Positions 49,459 to 57,623 of a stretch of 64,000 nt of DNA are shown piece by piece; position 1 is the first letter of the stretch; each line of letters opens with the position of its first letter. The notes under the pieces were generated by a model. It had not been told where the DNA came from. It saw nothing but the letters and a program-made list of their open reading frames with translations, and did no database searches. This DNA comes from Muribaculaceae bacterium (lineage in GTDB: Bacteria > Bacteroidota > Bacteroidia > Bacteroidales > Muribaculaceae): positions 124,001 to 188,000 of the forward strand of contig JAFLTQ010000002.1 in assembly GCA_022510385.1 (NCBI GenBank), written 5' to 3'. The position numbers were made by a program, and so were the translations under genes.

Positions 49459-51480
49459 ATGAAAAAATATTATAAAATAATTTTTATATGGCTATTGTTG
49501 CTTCCGGTCTTCGCAGGAGTATGGTCGTGCGACAGTTATTTGGATGTGGATAGCTATTTTGACGATACCCTTAAGTATGACTCAATATTCTCCAACAGGC
49601 AGAATCTTGAAAGGTATCTATGGGGAGCAGCAGGAGAATTGCCTGATGAAAGTGCCATTTTCGGTAATGATGTTTGTCCGGGTATCACAGGATCCGATGA
49701 AATCTTCACCCTTATGGATTATGGTTTGTTCCATGGAAAGGCTTTAATGCTCGGGCTGGTAAGTCCTTCAGATCTTCGTGGAATGAACTCATGGTCTCCT
49801 TCCTATAAGGTGATACGCAAGGCAAATCTTGTGCTTGCAAGGATTAATGAATGTCAAGACATAACCCCTCTTCAGAGAGCCGAACTTATTGGATATGCTC
49901 ATTTCCTGAGAGCTTATGCCTATTATTTTATTCTCATGAATCATGGTCCGGCAGTGATCTTGGATGATATTGTATTTGACAATAACCTTGAAACAGAGGC
50001 CTATGACATGCCGCGAGCTACATATGATGAAACGGTTGAATATATCTGCTCGGAACTTGAGAAAGCGGCTCAAAACATTCCCGATGATGTTCCGATTGCT
50101 AATTTTGGCCGTCCCACAAGGGGAGCAGCATATGCTCTTATAGCAAGAGTAAGGCTACACGCCGCAAGTGATGCCTTTAATGGTGGCGCTTCTGCAAGGC
50201 GTTATTTCAGCAATTGGAAACGTTCATCAGATGATGAATTTTATGTTTCACAAACCTACGATGAGAGAAAATGGGCTCTTGCAGCAGCCGCTTGTCAGAG
50301 AGTGATAGATATGAACAAATATCAACTTCATACTATAGAGAGATCAGCGGGACTTGATGATATGACTCAAAGGACTCCTGACCTTCCTGCAAACGTATCT
50401 CATGAGGATTTCCCTTACGGAGCAGGCAATATAGATCCATATAAATCATATTCCGAACTTTTCAATGGTAACACTTATGCCGTGCAGAACAAAGAGATAA
50501 TATGGGCAAAAAGTACGGGTAATGTAACCAATTTCACACAGCAATCATTCCCCATTTTTATGGGTGGATATAACGGTATGTGTCTTCCTCAGAAAATCGT
50601 GGATGAGTTCCGCATGGTCGACGGTAAAACAATTGAGGAAGCTTCACGTGCGGGAGAATATGATGAGTCAGGTTCACAAAGAAATATACAATACTTTTCA
50701 GGATATCGCCTATCTGCTGGAACAAACAATATGTATGTTAACCGGGAGATGAGATTCTATGCATGCGTCGGATTTAACGGATGTTGGTGGTCGGGAAATT
50801 CATGTAGTAGTAACATTAATATCAGTAATATGCAAGTATACTATTATACCGGTGGAAACGCAGGTCCTCAACTGGCTGTAAGTTCACATGAGCCACGTAA
50901 TACTTGTATTACCGGATACGTGTTGAAGAAATATATACATCCGGATGATAACTGGTACGGTGGTGACGGTGCAATGCGGGTTAACAAGACATTTTATATC
51001 ATTCGTTATGGCGAAATCCTTCTTTCTTACGCTGAAGCGATTAATCATCTGACTTCGACCCATACTGTAGAAATGGAGAGCGGCCAAACTTATACTCTTT
51101 CCAGAAGTGGTAACCTTAATGATGCAATCTTTGCAATGAATCAGATACGTTATCGTGCCGGTCAACCCGGTTTGACCTCTGCTGAATATAGCGACGAAAG
51201 TTCAATGGAGGAGACCATTCGTCATGAGCGTCTGATAGAAATGCTATGTGAAGGACGCAGATTCTACGATATCCGCCGTTGGGGCATTATGGAGGAAGTG
51301 GAAAGCCAACCTATAGTAGGGATGAATGTATATGGAAATTACGACAAATATTATCAGCGTACAATAGTAGATCATGCTGACAGTCGTAACCGTTCAGTGG
51401 ATAAAAAAATGGTATTCTTGCCATTAAGCCGCAACGAGGTTTTGAAGGCTAAGAAGCTTGATCAAAATCCCGGATGGTAA
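49459..51480 (+). CDS. SusD-like starch-binding-type outer-membrane lipoprotein
   Basis: This 673-residue lipoprotein has a lipobox ending FAGVWSC, with Cys at about residue 24. It caps the SusC barrel and delivers glycan to it. The TPR-like helices (AELIGYAHFLRAYAYYFIL, RGAAYALIARVRLHAASDAF) and the C-terminal RagB/SusD block (IRHERLIEMLCEGRRFYDIRRWG) are typical. It is longer than many SusD proteins (about 550), through inserts in the middle third. It is co-transcribed with SusC. Confidence 0.96.
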   Translation: MKKYYKIIFIWLLLLPVFAGVWSCDSYLDVDSYFDDTLKYDSIFSNRQNLERYLWGAAGELPDESAIFGNDVCPGITGSDEIFTLMDYGLFHGKALMLGLVSPSDLRGMNSWSPSYKVIRKANLVLARINECQDITPLQRAELIGYAHFLRAYAYYFILMNHGPAVILDDIVFDNNLETEAYDMPRATYDETVEYICSELEKAAQNIPDDVPIANFGRPTRGAAYALIARVRLHAASDAFNGGASARRYFSNWKRSSDDEFYVSQTYDERKWALAAAACQRVIDMNKYQLHTIERSAGLDDMTQRTPDLPANVSHEDFPYGAGNIDPYKSYSELFNGNTYAVQNKEIIWAKSTGNVTNFTQQSFPIFMGGYNGMCLPQKIVDEFRMVDGKTIEEASRAGEYDESGSQRNIQYFSGYRLSAGTNNMYVNREMRFYACVGFNGCWWSGNSCSSNINISNMQVYYYTGGNAGPQLAVSSHEPRNTCITGYVLKKYIHPDDNWYGGDGAMRVNKTFYIIRYGEILLSYAEAINHLTSTHTVEMESGQTYTLSRSGNLNDAIFAMNQIRYRAGQPGLTSAEYSDESSMEETIRHERLIEMLCEGRRFYDIRRWGIMEEVESQPIVGMNVYGNYDKYYQRTIVDHADSRNRSVDKKMVFLPLSRNEVLKAKKLDQNPGW

Positions 51481-51516
51481 TTATTAAATTCCTAATCATC
51501 AATTATTTGAAAGAAT

Positions 51517-52470
51517 ATGAAGAAAATTTTATTAGCTTCCGCCTTAGTGGCGATATTGGGCAATATGTCTTCCTGTAATGAAGACTCCCAATTTCAAGGA
51601 GAGCTTTATAAGAAGGTGATATATGTCTTGAGTGATGACGATCTTATTTTTCAATCGGAACATCAATTAGGAGAAGTATCAAATGGATATCTGACTCTAT
51701 ATTGCGGAGGAACTGAACATATTCAGAAAGACGTGGTCGTAGAGATGGAATTTGATGATACGTTGCTCGATGAATATAATTATAGGAACTTTGATCTTGA
51801 TTATTCTAAATATGCTATTCTCTTGCCGGAAGATCATTATGAGATCGACTCTTTTGAAACTACATTAAAAGCTGATTCGGAAGACAATTATTCCTTGTTG
51901 CCGATAAAGATAAATCCCGATGGATTAAATCCTGACGTAGAATATATGTTACCGATGCGTATAAAAACTATCTCGGACTATGAATTGAATCCTGATAAGG
52001 TAAGAGTTATGCTTAATGTAAAACAAAAAAATCAGTACGCATCTACTTTAACCACCACCTATTATCAGACATCGGGTCATGAAACACGTCATTTATCTAC
52101 CGGTGATGTGCCGTCAACAATATCTGTCACCCGTCCGGTTGTTCCTGTAAGCAAAAACCAGATCCGTATGTTTGCAGGATCCCATACCTATGTAGTGGGC
52201 TCTTTGGATCCTGAGGAGGTAGATAAATATGCCATGACAGTAACATTGAATGATGATGGCACTTTGACAATAACTCCTTATGGTTCAATTGTTATCGAGC
52301 AGCTCGGAGGTCCTGAAGATAATTATTATTTTACAAATAATATCACCGGATACTTGACATTGGTAATGAACTATAGATATAGAGAAACATTGTCTGTAAA
52401 CGGACAGGATGAAGAGTGTTGGATCTCTATGATAGAGACAGCGGTTAGAAGAACGACAACAACCAATTAA
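51517..52470 (+). CDS. DUF1735-type surface glycan-binding lipoprotein
   Basis: This 317-residue lipoprotein has a lipobox near LGNMSSC. The N-terminal beta-sandwich (about 25-170, with TLYCGGTEHIQKDVVVEM and LLPIKINPDGLNPDVEYMLPMRI) matches the DUF1735 domain found in SusE-position proteins and in front of some GH18 endo-glycosidases. The C-terminal half is another beta-rich domain of the DUF4361 kind. No catalytic motif is present. It should be the SusE/F-position binding protein of this locus. The GH92 gene starts 6 bp later, so the two are tightly coupled. Confidence 0.82.
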   Translation: MKKILLASALVAILGNMSSCNEDSQFQGELYKKVIYVLSDDDLIFQSEHQLGEVSNGYLTLYCGGTEHIQKDVVVEMEFDDTLLDEYNYRNFDLDYSKYAILLPEDHYEIDSFETTLKADSEDNYSLLPIKINPDGLNPDVEYMLPMRIKTISDYELNPDKVRVMLNVKQKNQYASTLTTTYYQTSGHETRHLSTGDVPSTISVTRPVVPVSKNQIRMFAGSHTYVVGSLDPEEVDKYAMTVTLNDDGTLTITPYGSIVIEQLGGPEDNYYFTNNITGYLTLVMNYRYRETLSVNGQDEECWISMIETAVRRTTTTN

Positions 52471-52476
52471 AAAACC

Positions 52477-54720
52477 ATGGTAGGTTATAAAAATATGATA
52501 ATGATTTGCCTTGCTCTGGCTGTATCCTTTACAACCGGAGCCAAGGTTAATCCGGTGGATTATGTTAACCCTTATATGGGTAATATCAGCCATATTCTAC
52601 AACCTACCCGACCCACGGTGCATAGGCCTAACAGTATGTTAAGGATCTATCCCAAACGTGGAGATCATACCGAAACCTTTATTAACGGCTTACCCGTAAT
52701 TGTGGTAAATCATAGGGAGAATACAGCTTTTGATCTGTCGGCAACCAGGAAAACTCCCGGAAATTTCCGACAGGTGGTCAGAACAGATTATGATAATGAA
52801 GAAATTACACCTTATTCCTATAAAACATCTTTAGAGAATCACGGAATTTTATCAGAGTTTTCACCGTCTCATCGTTCTGCCTTATATTCTTTCCAATTCC
52901 CGGGTGAGGAAGAAGCCCATGTCCTTTTAAATGCCGGAGGAGGCGAAATAAATGTGGATGATACCACTATATATGGATGGCAGCCTACATGGGGAGGGGT
53001 AAAGGTCTATATTTATATGAAATCGGATACGAGACCGCTGAGAACCGGAATCCAAGCCGACCGGGGAATCTCCTATGGAGAAAACTTAGGTAAAGGTGAT
53101 GATGCATGTGCTATCCTGACGTTCAAAGGAGATTCAAAAGTGAATCTGAAATATGGTATCTCCTTTATAAGTGTTGAACAGGCTAAAAATAATCTCGAAA
53201 AAGAGATACCTCATTATGATATCAACCGGCTTTATAAAGAAGGCCGCGATGAGTGGAATGAGAAGCTTGGGAAAATAAGGGTTAAAGGGGGTGATGAAAA
53301 TGATAAAAATGTATTTTACACTTCCTTATACAGATGTTATGAAAGGCCGGTAAATATAAGTGAAGATGGGAGATATTTTAGTGCTGCCGATCATAAAGTG
53401 CATGATGATGAAGGAAGACCATTTTATACGGATGATTGGTTATGGGACACCTATCGTGCGGCCCATCCCCTTCGTACGCTGATATTTGCCGGGATGGAAG
53501 AGGATATGATTCATTCTTTGGTTAGGACAACAAATCAATCGAAAGATCATTGGTTTCCTACTTTCCCTTCAATAACCGGTGATTCACGTCGTATGAACTG
53601 TAATCATGGAGTGGCTGTCGTTGCAGATGCTATTTCAAAAGGGCTTGATAATTTTGATGTAGAAACAGCCTTGGAGCAATGTCGAGGGGCCATAGAGGAT
53701 AAGACACTGGCTCCATGGTCGGCAAGACCCGGAGGATGGTTAAACGAATTTTTTGCTTTAAATGGATACGTGCCGGCATTAGCACCGGGAGAAAAAGAGA
53801 TACAACCTGATGTGAATGATTGGGAAAAAAGACAACCTGTCCCCGTAACTTTAGGCACATCTTACGATTATTGGTGTCTCTCAAAGATAGCTGAAGCAAT
53901 CGGCAGGAAAGAAGAATCAAAAAAATACAAAGAAAAATCCTATAATTATAGGAATCTCTTTAATCCTGAGACTGCATTTTTCCATCCCAAGGACAAAGAG
54001 GGAGGATTCATTCCAAATTTTGATTACAGATTTTCCGGAGGTCAAGGAGCAAGAGAATATTATGCAGAAAATAATGGTTGGACATATCGATGGGATGTTC
54101 AGCATAACATAGCGGATCTTATAAATCTGATGGGTGGGAATGAAAAATTTTCATCTAACCTTGATCAGACATTTGATGAATGGCTTGGTAGAAGCAAGTA
54201 TGATTTTTATTCTCAATTGCCTGATCAAACCGGTAATGTCGGTCAATTTTCAATGGCCAATGAACCGTCATTGCATATCCCCTACCTGTATAATTATGCA
54301 GGGCAGCCATGGAAAACTCAAAAAAGAGTAAGAGATTTAATTCATCAGTGGTTTAGAAATGACTTGATGGGAATGCCGGGAGATGAAGATGGCGGTGGTA
54401 TGTCAGCTTTTGTTGTCCTCTCTATGATTGGTCTATATCCCGTCACACCCGGGTTGCCTATCTATAATCTCAGTTCACCCTTTTTTGATGAAGTGACGAT
54501 AGAGACCGAAGATGGCAAGAGTTTTGAAATAAAAGCTCCCGGAACAAATTCAAATAAAAAATATATAAAATCAGCTCGTTTGAATGGAAAACATATAGAC
54601 AAACCTTGGATTTATCATGATGAAATTGTAAATGGAGGAGGTTTGGTATATGAAATGTCTGAGACTCCAAATAAGAGTTGGGGTAGTTCTAAAGAAAGCT
54701 CGCCACCTTCAGGATTATGA
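52477..54720 (+). CDS. GH92 alpha-mannosidase, second copy, secreted
   Basis: This 747-residue GH92 protein starts 6 bp after the DUF1735 gene. Its signal peptide is MIMICLALAVSFTTGA. It opens DYVNPYMGNISH. The proton donor position is Glu596 in NEPSLHIPYLYNY. The base region reads GDEDGGGMSAF (636-638), where the copy at 37940 has GNDDCGQMSAW. The N-terminal domain is also divergent (HTETFINGLPVIVVNHREN). The two GH92 proteins are therefore not recent duplicates and probably act on different mannosidic linkages. It should be an exo-alpha-mannosidase in the periplasm or at the surface. Confidence 0.92.
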   Translation: MVGYKNMIMICLALAVSFTTGAKVNPVDYVNPYMGNISHILQPTRPTVHRPNSMLRIYPKRGDHTETFINGLPVIVVNHRENTAFDLSATRKTPGNFRQVVRTDYDNEEITPYSYKTSLENHGILSEFSPSHRSALYSFQFPGEEEAHVLLNAGGGEINVDDTTIYGWQPTWGGVKVYIYMKSDTRPLRTGIQADRGISYGENLGKGDDACAILTFKGDSKVNLKYGISFISVEQAKNNLEKEIPHYDINRLYKEGRDEWNEKLGKIRVKGGDENDKNVFYTSLYRCYERPVNISEDGRYFSAADHKVHDDEGRPFYTDDWLWDTYRAAHPLRTLIFAGMEEDMIHSLVRTTNQSKDHWFPTFPSITGDSRRMNCNHGVAVVADAISKGLDNFDVETALEQCRGAIEDKTLAPWSARPGGWLNEFFALNGYVPALAPGEKEIQPDVNDWEKRQPVPVTLGTSYDYWCLSKIAEAIGRKEESKKYKEKSYNYRNLFNPETAFFHPKDKEGGFIPNFDYRFSGGQGAREYYAENNGWTYRWDVQHNIADLINLMGGNEKFSSNLDQTFDEWLGRSKYDFYSQLPDQTGNVGQFSMANEPSLHIPYLYNYAGQPWKTQKRVRDLIHQWFRNDLMGMPGDEDGGGMSAFVVLSMIGLYPVTPGLPIYNLSSPFFDEVTIETEDGKSFEIKAPGTNSNKKYIKSARLNGKHIDKPWIYHDEIVNGGGLVYEMSETPNKSWGSSKESSPPSGL

Positions 54721-54766
54721 AGGAAGGCGCAAGAAAAAGTGTGAAAAATTTAACTAACAGCCGGTT

Positions 54767-56188
54767 ATGAAAATCAAGATATTAGCTATATTTACTTTCA
54801 TTATATCAATTAGTTCAAGTCTTCCTTCCATAGCTTCCGAAACAATATGGGTTTCAACAACTGCGAATAATCCCTGGCAGGTCAGAAATGAAATTACAAC
54901 AATTCCTTTTACAGCTGAAATATTAAATGATGCCATAATCACTTCCTATGGAGAACAGACAATGGAAGGATTTGGTACATGTCTCAATGAGTTGGGATGG
55001 GATGCTCTAAACCATCTTTCACAAAAGGATAACGAAGCATTAATGGAAGAACTGTTTCATCCTGAGAAGGGTGTCAGGTTAGGATATTGTCGATTGTCAA
55101 TAGGAGGGAATGATTACTCTCGAAATTGGTATAGCTATAATGAGACAGAGGGAGATTTTGAGATGGTTAATTTCTGCATTGACAGAGATTATGAAGCATT
55201 GATACCTTATATTAAAGCTGTTAAGAAAATTAATCCCGGGCTTCGCTTATGGGCTTCTCCCTGGAGTCCGCCGACATGGATGAAGACAAATCGTCACTAC
55301 GCTACTCAGAAAGGAGATTACAATGATTTAGATGAAAATAATCAGGTGCTTGCAGGCGACCATTTCATTCAGGAGCCACGATATCTTTCAGCTTATGCCC
55401 TATATTTATCAAAGTATATGAATGCATACAATAAGGAAGGTATAGATATAGAGATGTTACAATTCCAGAATGAACCTTATACCAGAAATCAATGGCCTAC
55501 ATGCCTTTGGACACCTGAATCTATGAGGAATTTTATAGCCAATTATCTGGGACCAAAATTTTCAGCCGAACATCCTGATGTTGAATTATGGTTTGGAACT
55601 TTTAACAGTAACAGCATAGAAGATCTTAATCATGTTATGCAAGATCCGGAAGTATTGAAATATATTCATGGCATTGGTCTGCAATGGGAAGGTAAGGAGA
55701 TAGCAGACAAAGTTTCTGAATTATATCCCGACATGAAGTTGATGCAGACAGAGAATGAGTGTGGGGGAGGCACTTTTGATTGGCCGGCAGCTGAACACAC
55801 TTTTGACTTATTGAAGACATACATAGATGGAGGCGTAGGCTCTTATATGTATTGGAATGCGGTTTTGGCTGATAAAGGCACAAGCACATGGGGATGGAAT
55901 CAGAATGCAATGGTTGTGATTGATTCAAAAACAGGTGAAATCACTTATACACCGGAATTTTATCTGATGAAACATCTCTCTCATTACGTAGATCCGGGAG
56001 CTGTAAAATTAAAAACTATGGGTAAGGATGAGAATATGCTGGCATTCCGTAATCCAAAGGGAGAAACGGTAATGTTGCTTGTAAATAAATCCCATAAGCC
56101 CAAACAAATGAAAATCGGTGTAAAAGAAGAAGTGCTTACATTCACATTAGATCCTAAATCCTTTAATACTATAATTTATAAAGCTTGA
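54767..56188 (+). CDS. GH30 beta-glycanase, first of a tandem pair, secreted
   Basis: This 473-residue GH30 enzyme has the signal peptide IFTFIISISSSLPSIA. The TIM barrel holds GFGTCLNELGWDAL near the N-terminus, SPWSPPTWMKTN, acid/base Glu236 in FQNEPYT and nucleophile Glu329 in QTENECGGG. The C-terminal beta-sandwich (ETVMLLVNKSHKPKQMKI) completes the fold. The pattern fits the GH30 subfamilies with glucosylceramidase and endo-beta-1,6-glucanase activity. In Bacteroides such genes next to SusC/D and GH3 act on beta-1,6-glucan. The next gene is a paralogue 10 bp downstream. Confidence 0.9.
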   Translation: MKIKILAIFTFIISISSSLPSIASETIWVSTTANNPWQVRNEITTIPFTAEILNDAIITSYGEQTMEGFGTCLNELGWDALNHLSQKDNEALMEELFHPEKGVRLGYCRLSIGGNDYSRNWYSYNETEGDFEMVNFCIDRDYEALIPYIKAVKKINPGLRLWASPWSPPTWMKTNRHYATQKGDYNDLDENNQVLAGDHFIQEPRYLSAYALYLSKYMNAYNKEGIDIEMLQFQNEPYTRNQWPTCLWTPESMRNFIANYLGPKFSAEHPDVELWFGTFNSNSIEDLNHVMQDPEVLKYIHGIGLQWEGKEIADKVSELYPDMKLMQTENECGGGTFDWPAAEHTFDLLKTYIDGGVGSYMYWNAVLADKGTSTWGWNQNAMVVIDSKTGEITYTPEFYLMKHLSHYVDPGAVKLKTMGKDENMLAFRNPKGETVMLLVNKSHKPKQMKIGVKEEVLTFTLDPKSFNTIIYKA

Positions 56189-56198
56189 ATTTCACGAC

Positions 56199-57623
56199 AT
56201 GTGTGACAATATATTAAAAATTAACCTGTCATTATTTTTACTCTTTGCATGGTTGCAGGGTTCTGCAAAAGTTGAATGGCATTCATCGGTAGAAAATAAT
56301 TATTGGATAAAAGAGAAACAACCGGTTTTGTCAAAGCAACAGTCGAAAGGAAGTAAACTTATTAAAGTAACCGATCAAAAGGCCCAAAAGATTGATGGTT
56401 TGGGGGGCACCTTTAACGAGATTGGATGGGACATGCTTTGCCTTTTGGATGAGTCTGCCCGTAATAAGGTTTTTTATGAATTATTCTCTCCTGAAGAATC
56501 TAATTACTCTTATTGCCGGATGCCGGTCGGAGCGAGCGATTATGCATTGAACTATTATTCGTTAAATGATGTTGCCGATGATTTCGACATGATAAATTTC
56601 AGTGTCGACAGAGACAGACATATCCTGATGAAATATATAAAAGCAGCTCAGACAGTGCGTCCGGATTTGAAGATTTGGGCCTCCCCCTGGAGTCCTCCCG
56701 CATGGATGAAAACCAATAATCATTATGCAAGCTCTATAGACAATGATGAGATAAACCATAATGGTTTGCCTGACCATCTTGAGCAAGAATTGCCATGCAC
56801 AGGCTTTAAAATGCAAAAGAGATATCTTGAGGCATATGCGAAATATTTTGTAGAGTTTGTGAATGCATATTCAAACAATGGAATAGAAATTTCAGCATTA
56901 AATGTTCAAAACGAACCATGCTCCACTCAAAAATATGCAAGTTGTGTATGGCGACCTGAGGATCTGGCATATTTTATAGGGAATTTTCTCGGGCCGGAGT
57001 TTGAACGGGAGGGAATACCGACAGAAATATACTTTGGAACAATCAACAGGGATAATCCTGAATTTACAAGAGTTGCTCTTAATTATCCTCCGGCAGCGAA
57101 ATTTCTGGCCGGAGCCGGATTCCAATGGGATGGGAAGGGAGCCATACCATATATTAGTAAAGAATATCCCAATTTGAAAATGATGCACACCGAGGCGGAA
57201 TGTGGAAACGGTTCGAATGACTGGGATGCAGCGGAACACACCTGGTGGCAAATGGTGCATTATCTCACTAACGGTGCATGTGTTTTCACTTATTGGAATA
57301 TGGTTCTTGATAATGAAGGAGTAAGTCCATGGGGATGGAAACAGAATGCTTTGATATCTATCGACAAAGATAAAAAAGAGGTAAGATACAATCCGGAATT
57401 TTATCTGATGAAGCATTTATGTCATGCTGTTAATCCGGGTGATTACAGATTAGAGACCCAAGGAGACAATGATATTCTGGCATTTAATAATTCGCAAGGT
57501 AAAACTACGGTAGTTTTGGTAAATAGGGAAAATATTGAAAAACAAGTTTCTTTAAAGGTTGGGAATGAATATTTAAACATTATTCTTAAACCGAAATCAT
57601 TTAATACATTTGAAATATGTTAA
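56199..57623 (+). CDS. GH30 beta-glycanase, second of a tandem pair, secreted
   Basis: This 474-residue enzyme is collinear with the preceding GH30. It has the signal peptide LSLFLLFAWLQGSA, GLGGTFNEIGWDML, SPWSPPAWMKTN, acid/base Glu239 in VQNEPC and nucleophile Glu332 in HTEAECGNG. The family features are intact but the two proteins differ throughout, so duplication was not recent and specificities may have split (for example endo and exo action). It may keep the lid loop ALNYYSLND instead of YSRNWYSYN. Its stop overlaps the next start by 7 nt. Confidence 0.9.
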   Translation: MCDNILKINLSLFLLFAWLQGSAKVEWHSSVENNYWIKEKQPVLSKQQSKGSKLIKVTDQKAQKIDGLGGTFNEIGWDMLCLLDESARNKVFYELFSPEESNYSYCRMPVGASDYALNYYSLNDVADDFDMINFSVDRDRHILMKYIKAAQTVRPDLKIWASPWSPPAWMKTNNHYASSIDNDEINHNGLPDHLEQELPCTGFKMQKRYLEAYAKYFVEFVNAYSNNGIEISALNVQNEPCSTQKYASCVWRPEDLAYFIGNFLGPEFEREGIPTEIYFGTINRDNPEFTRVALNYPPAAKFLAGAGFQWDGKGAIPYISKEYPNLKMMHTEAECGNGSNDWDAAEHTWWQMVHYLTNGACVFTYWNMVLDNEGVSPWGWKQNALISIDKDKKEVRYNPEFYLMKHLCHAVNPGDYRLETQGDNDILAFNNSQGKTTVVLVNRENIEKQVSLKVGNEYLNIILKPKSFNTFEIC

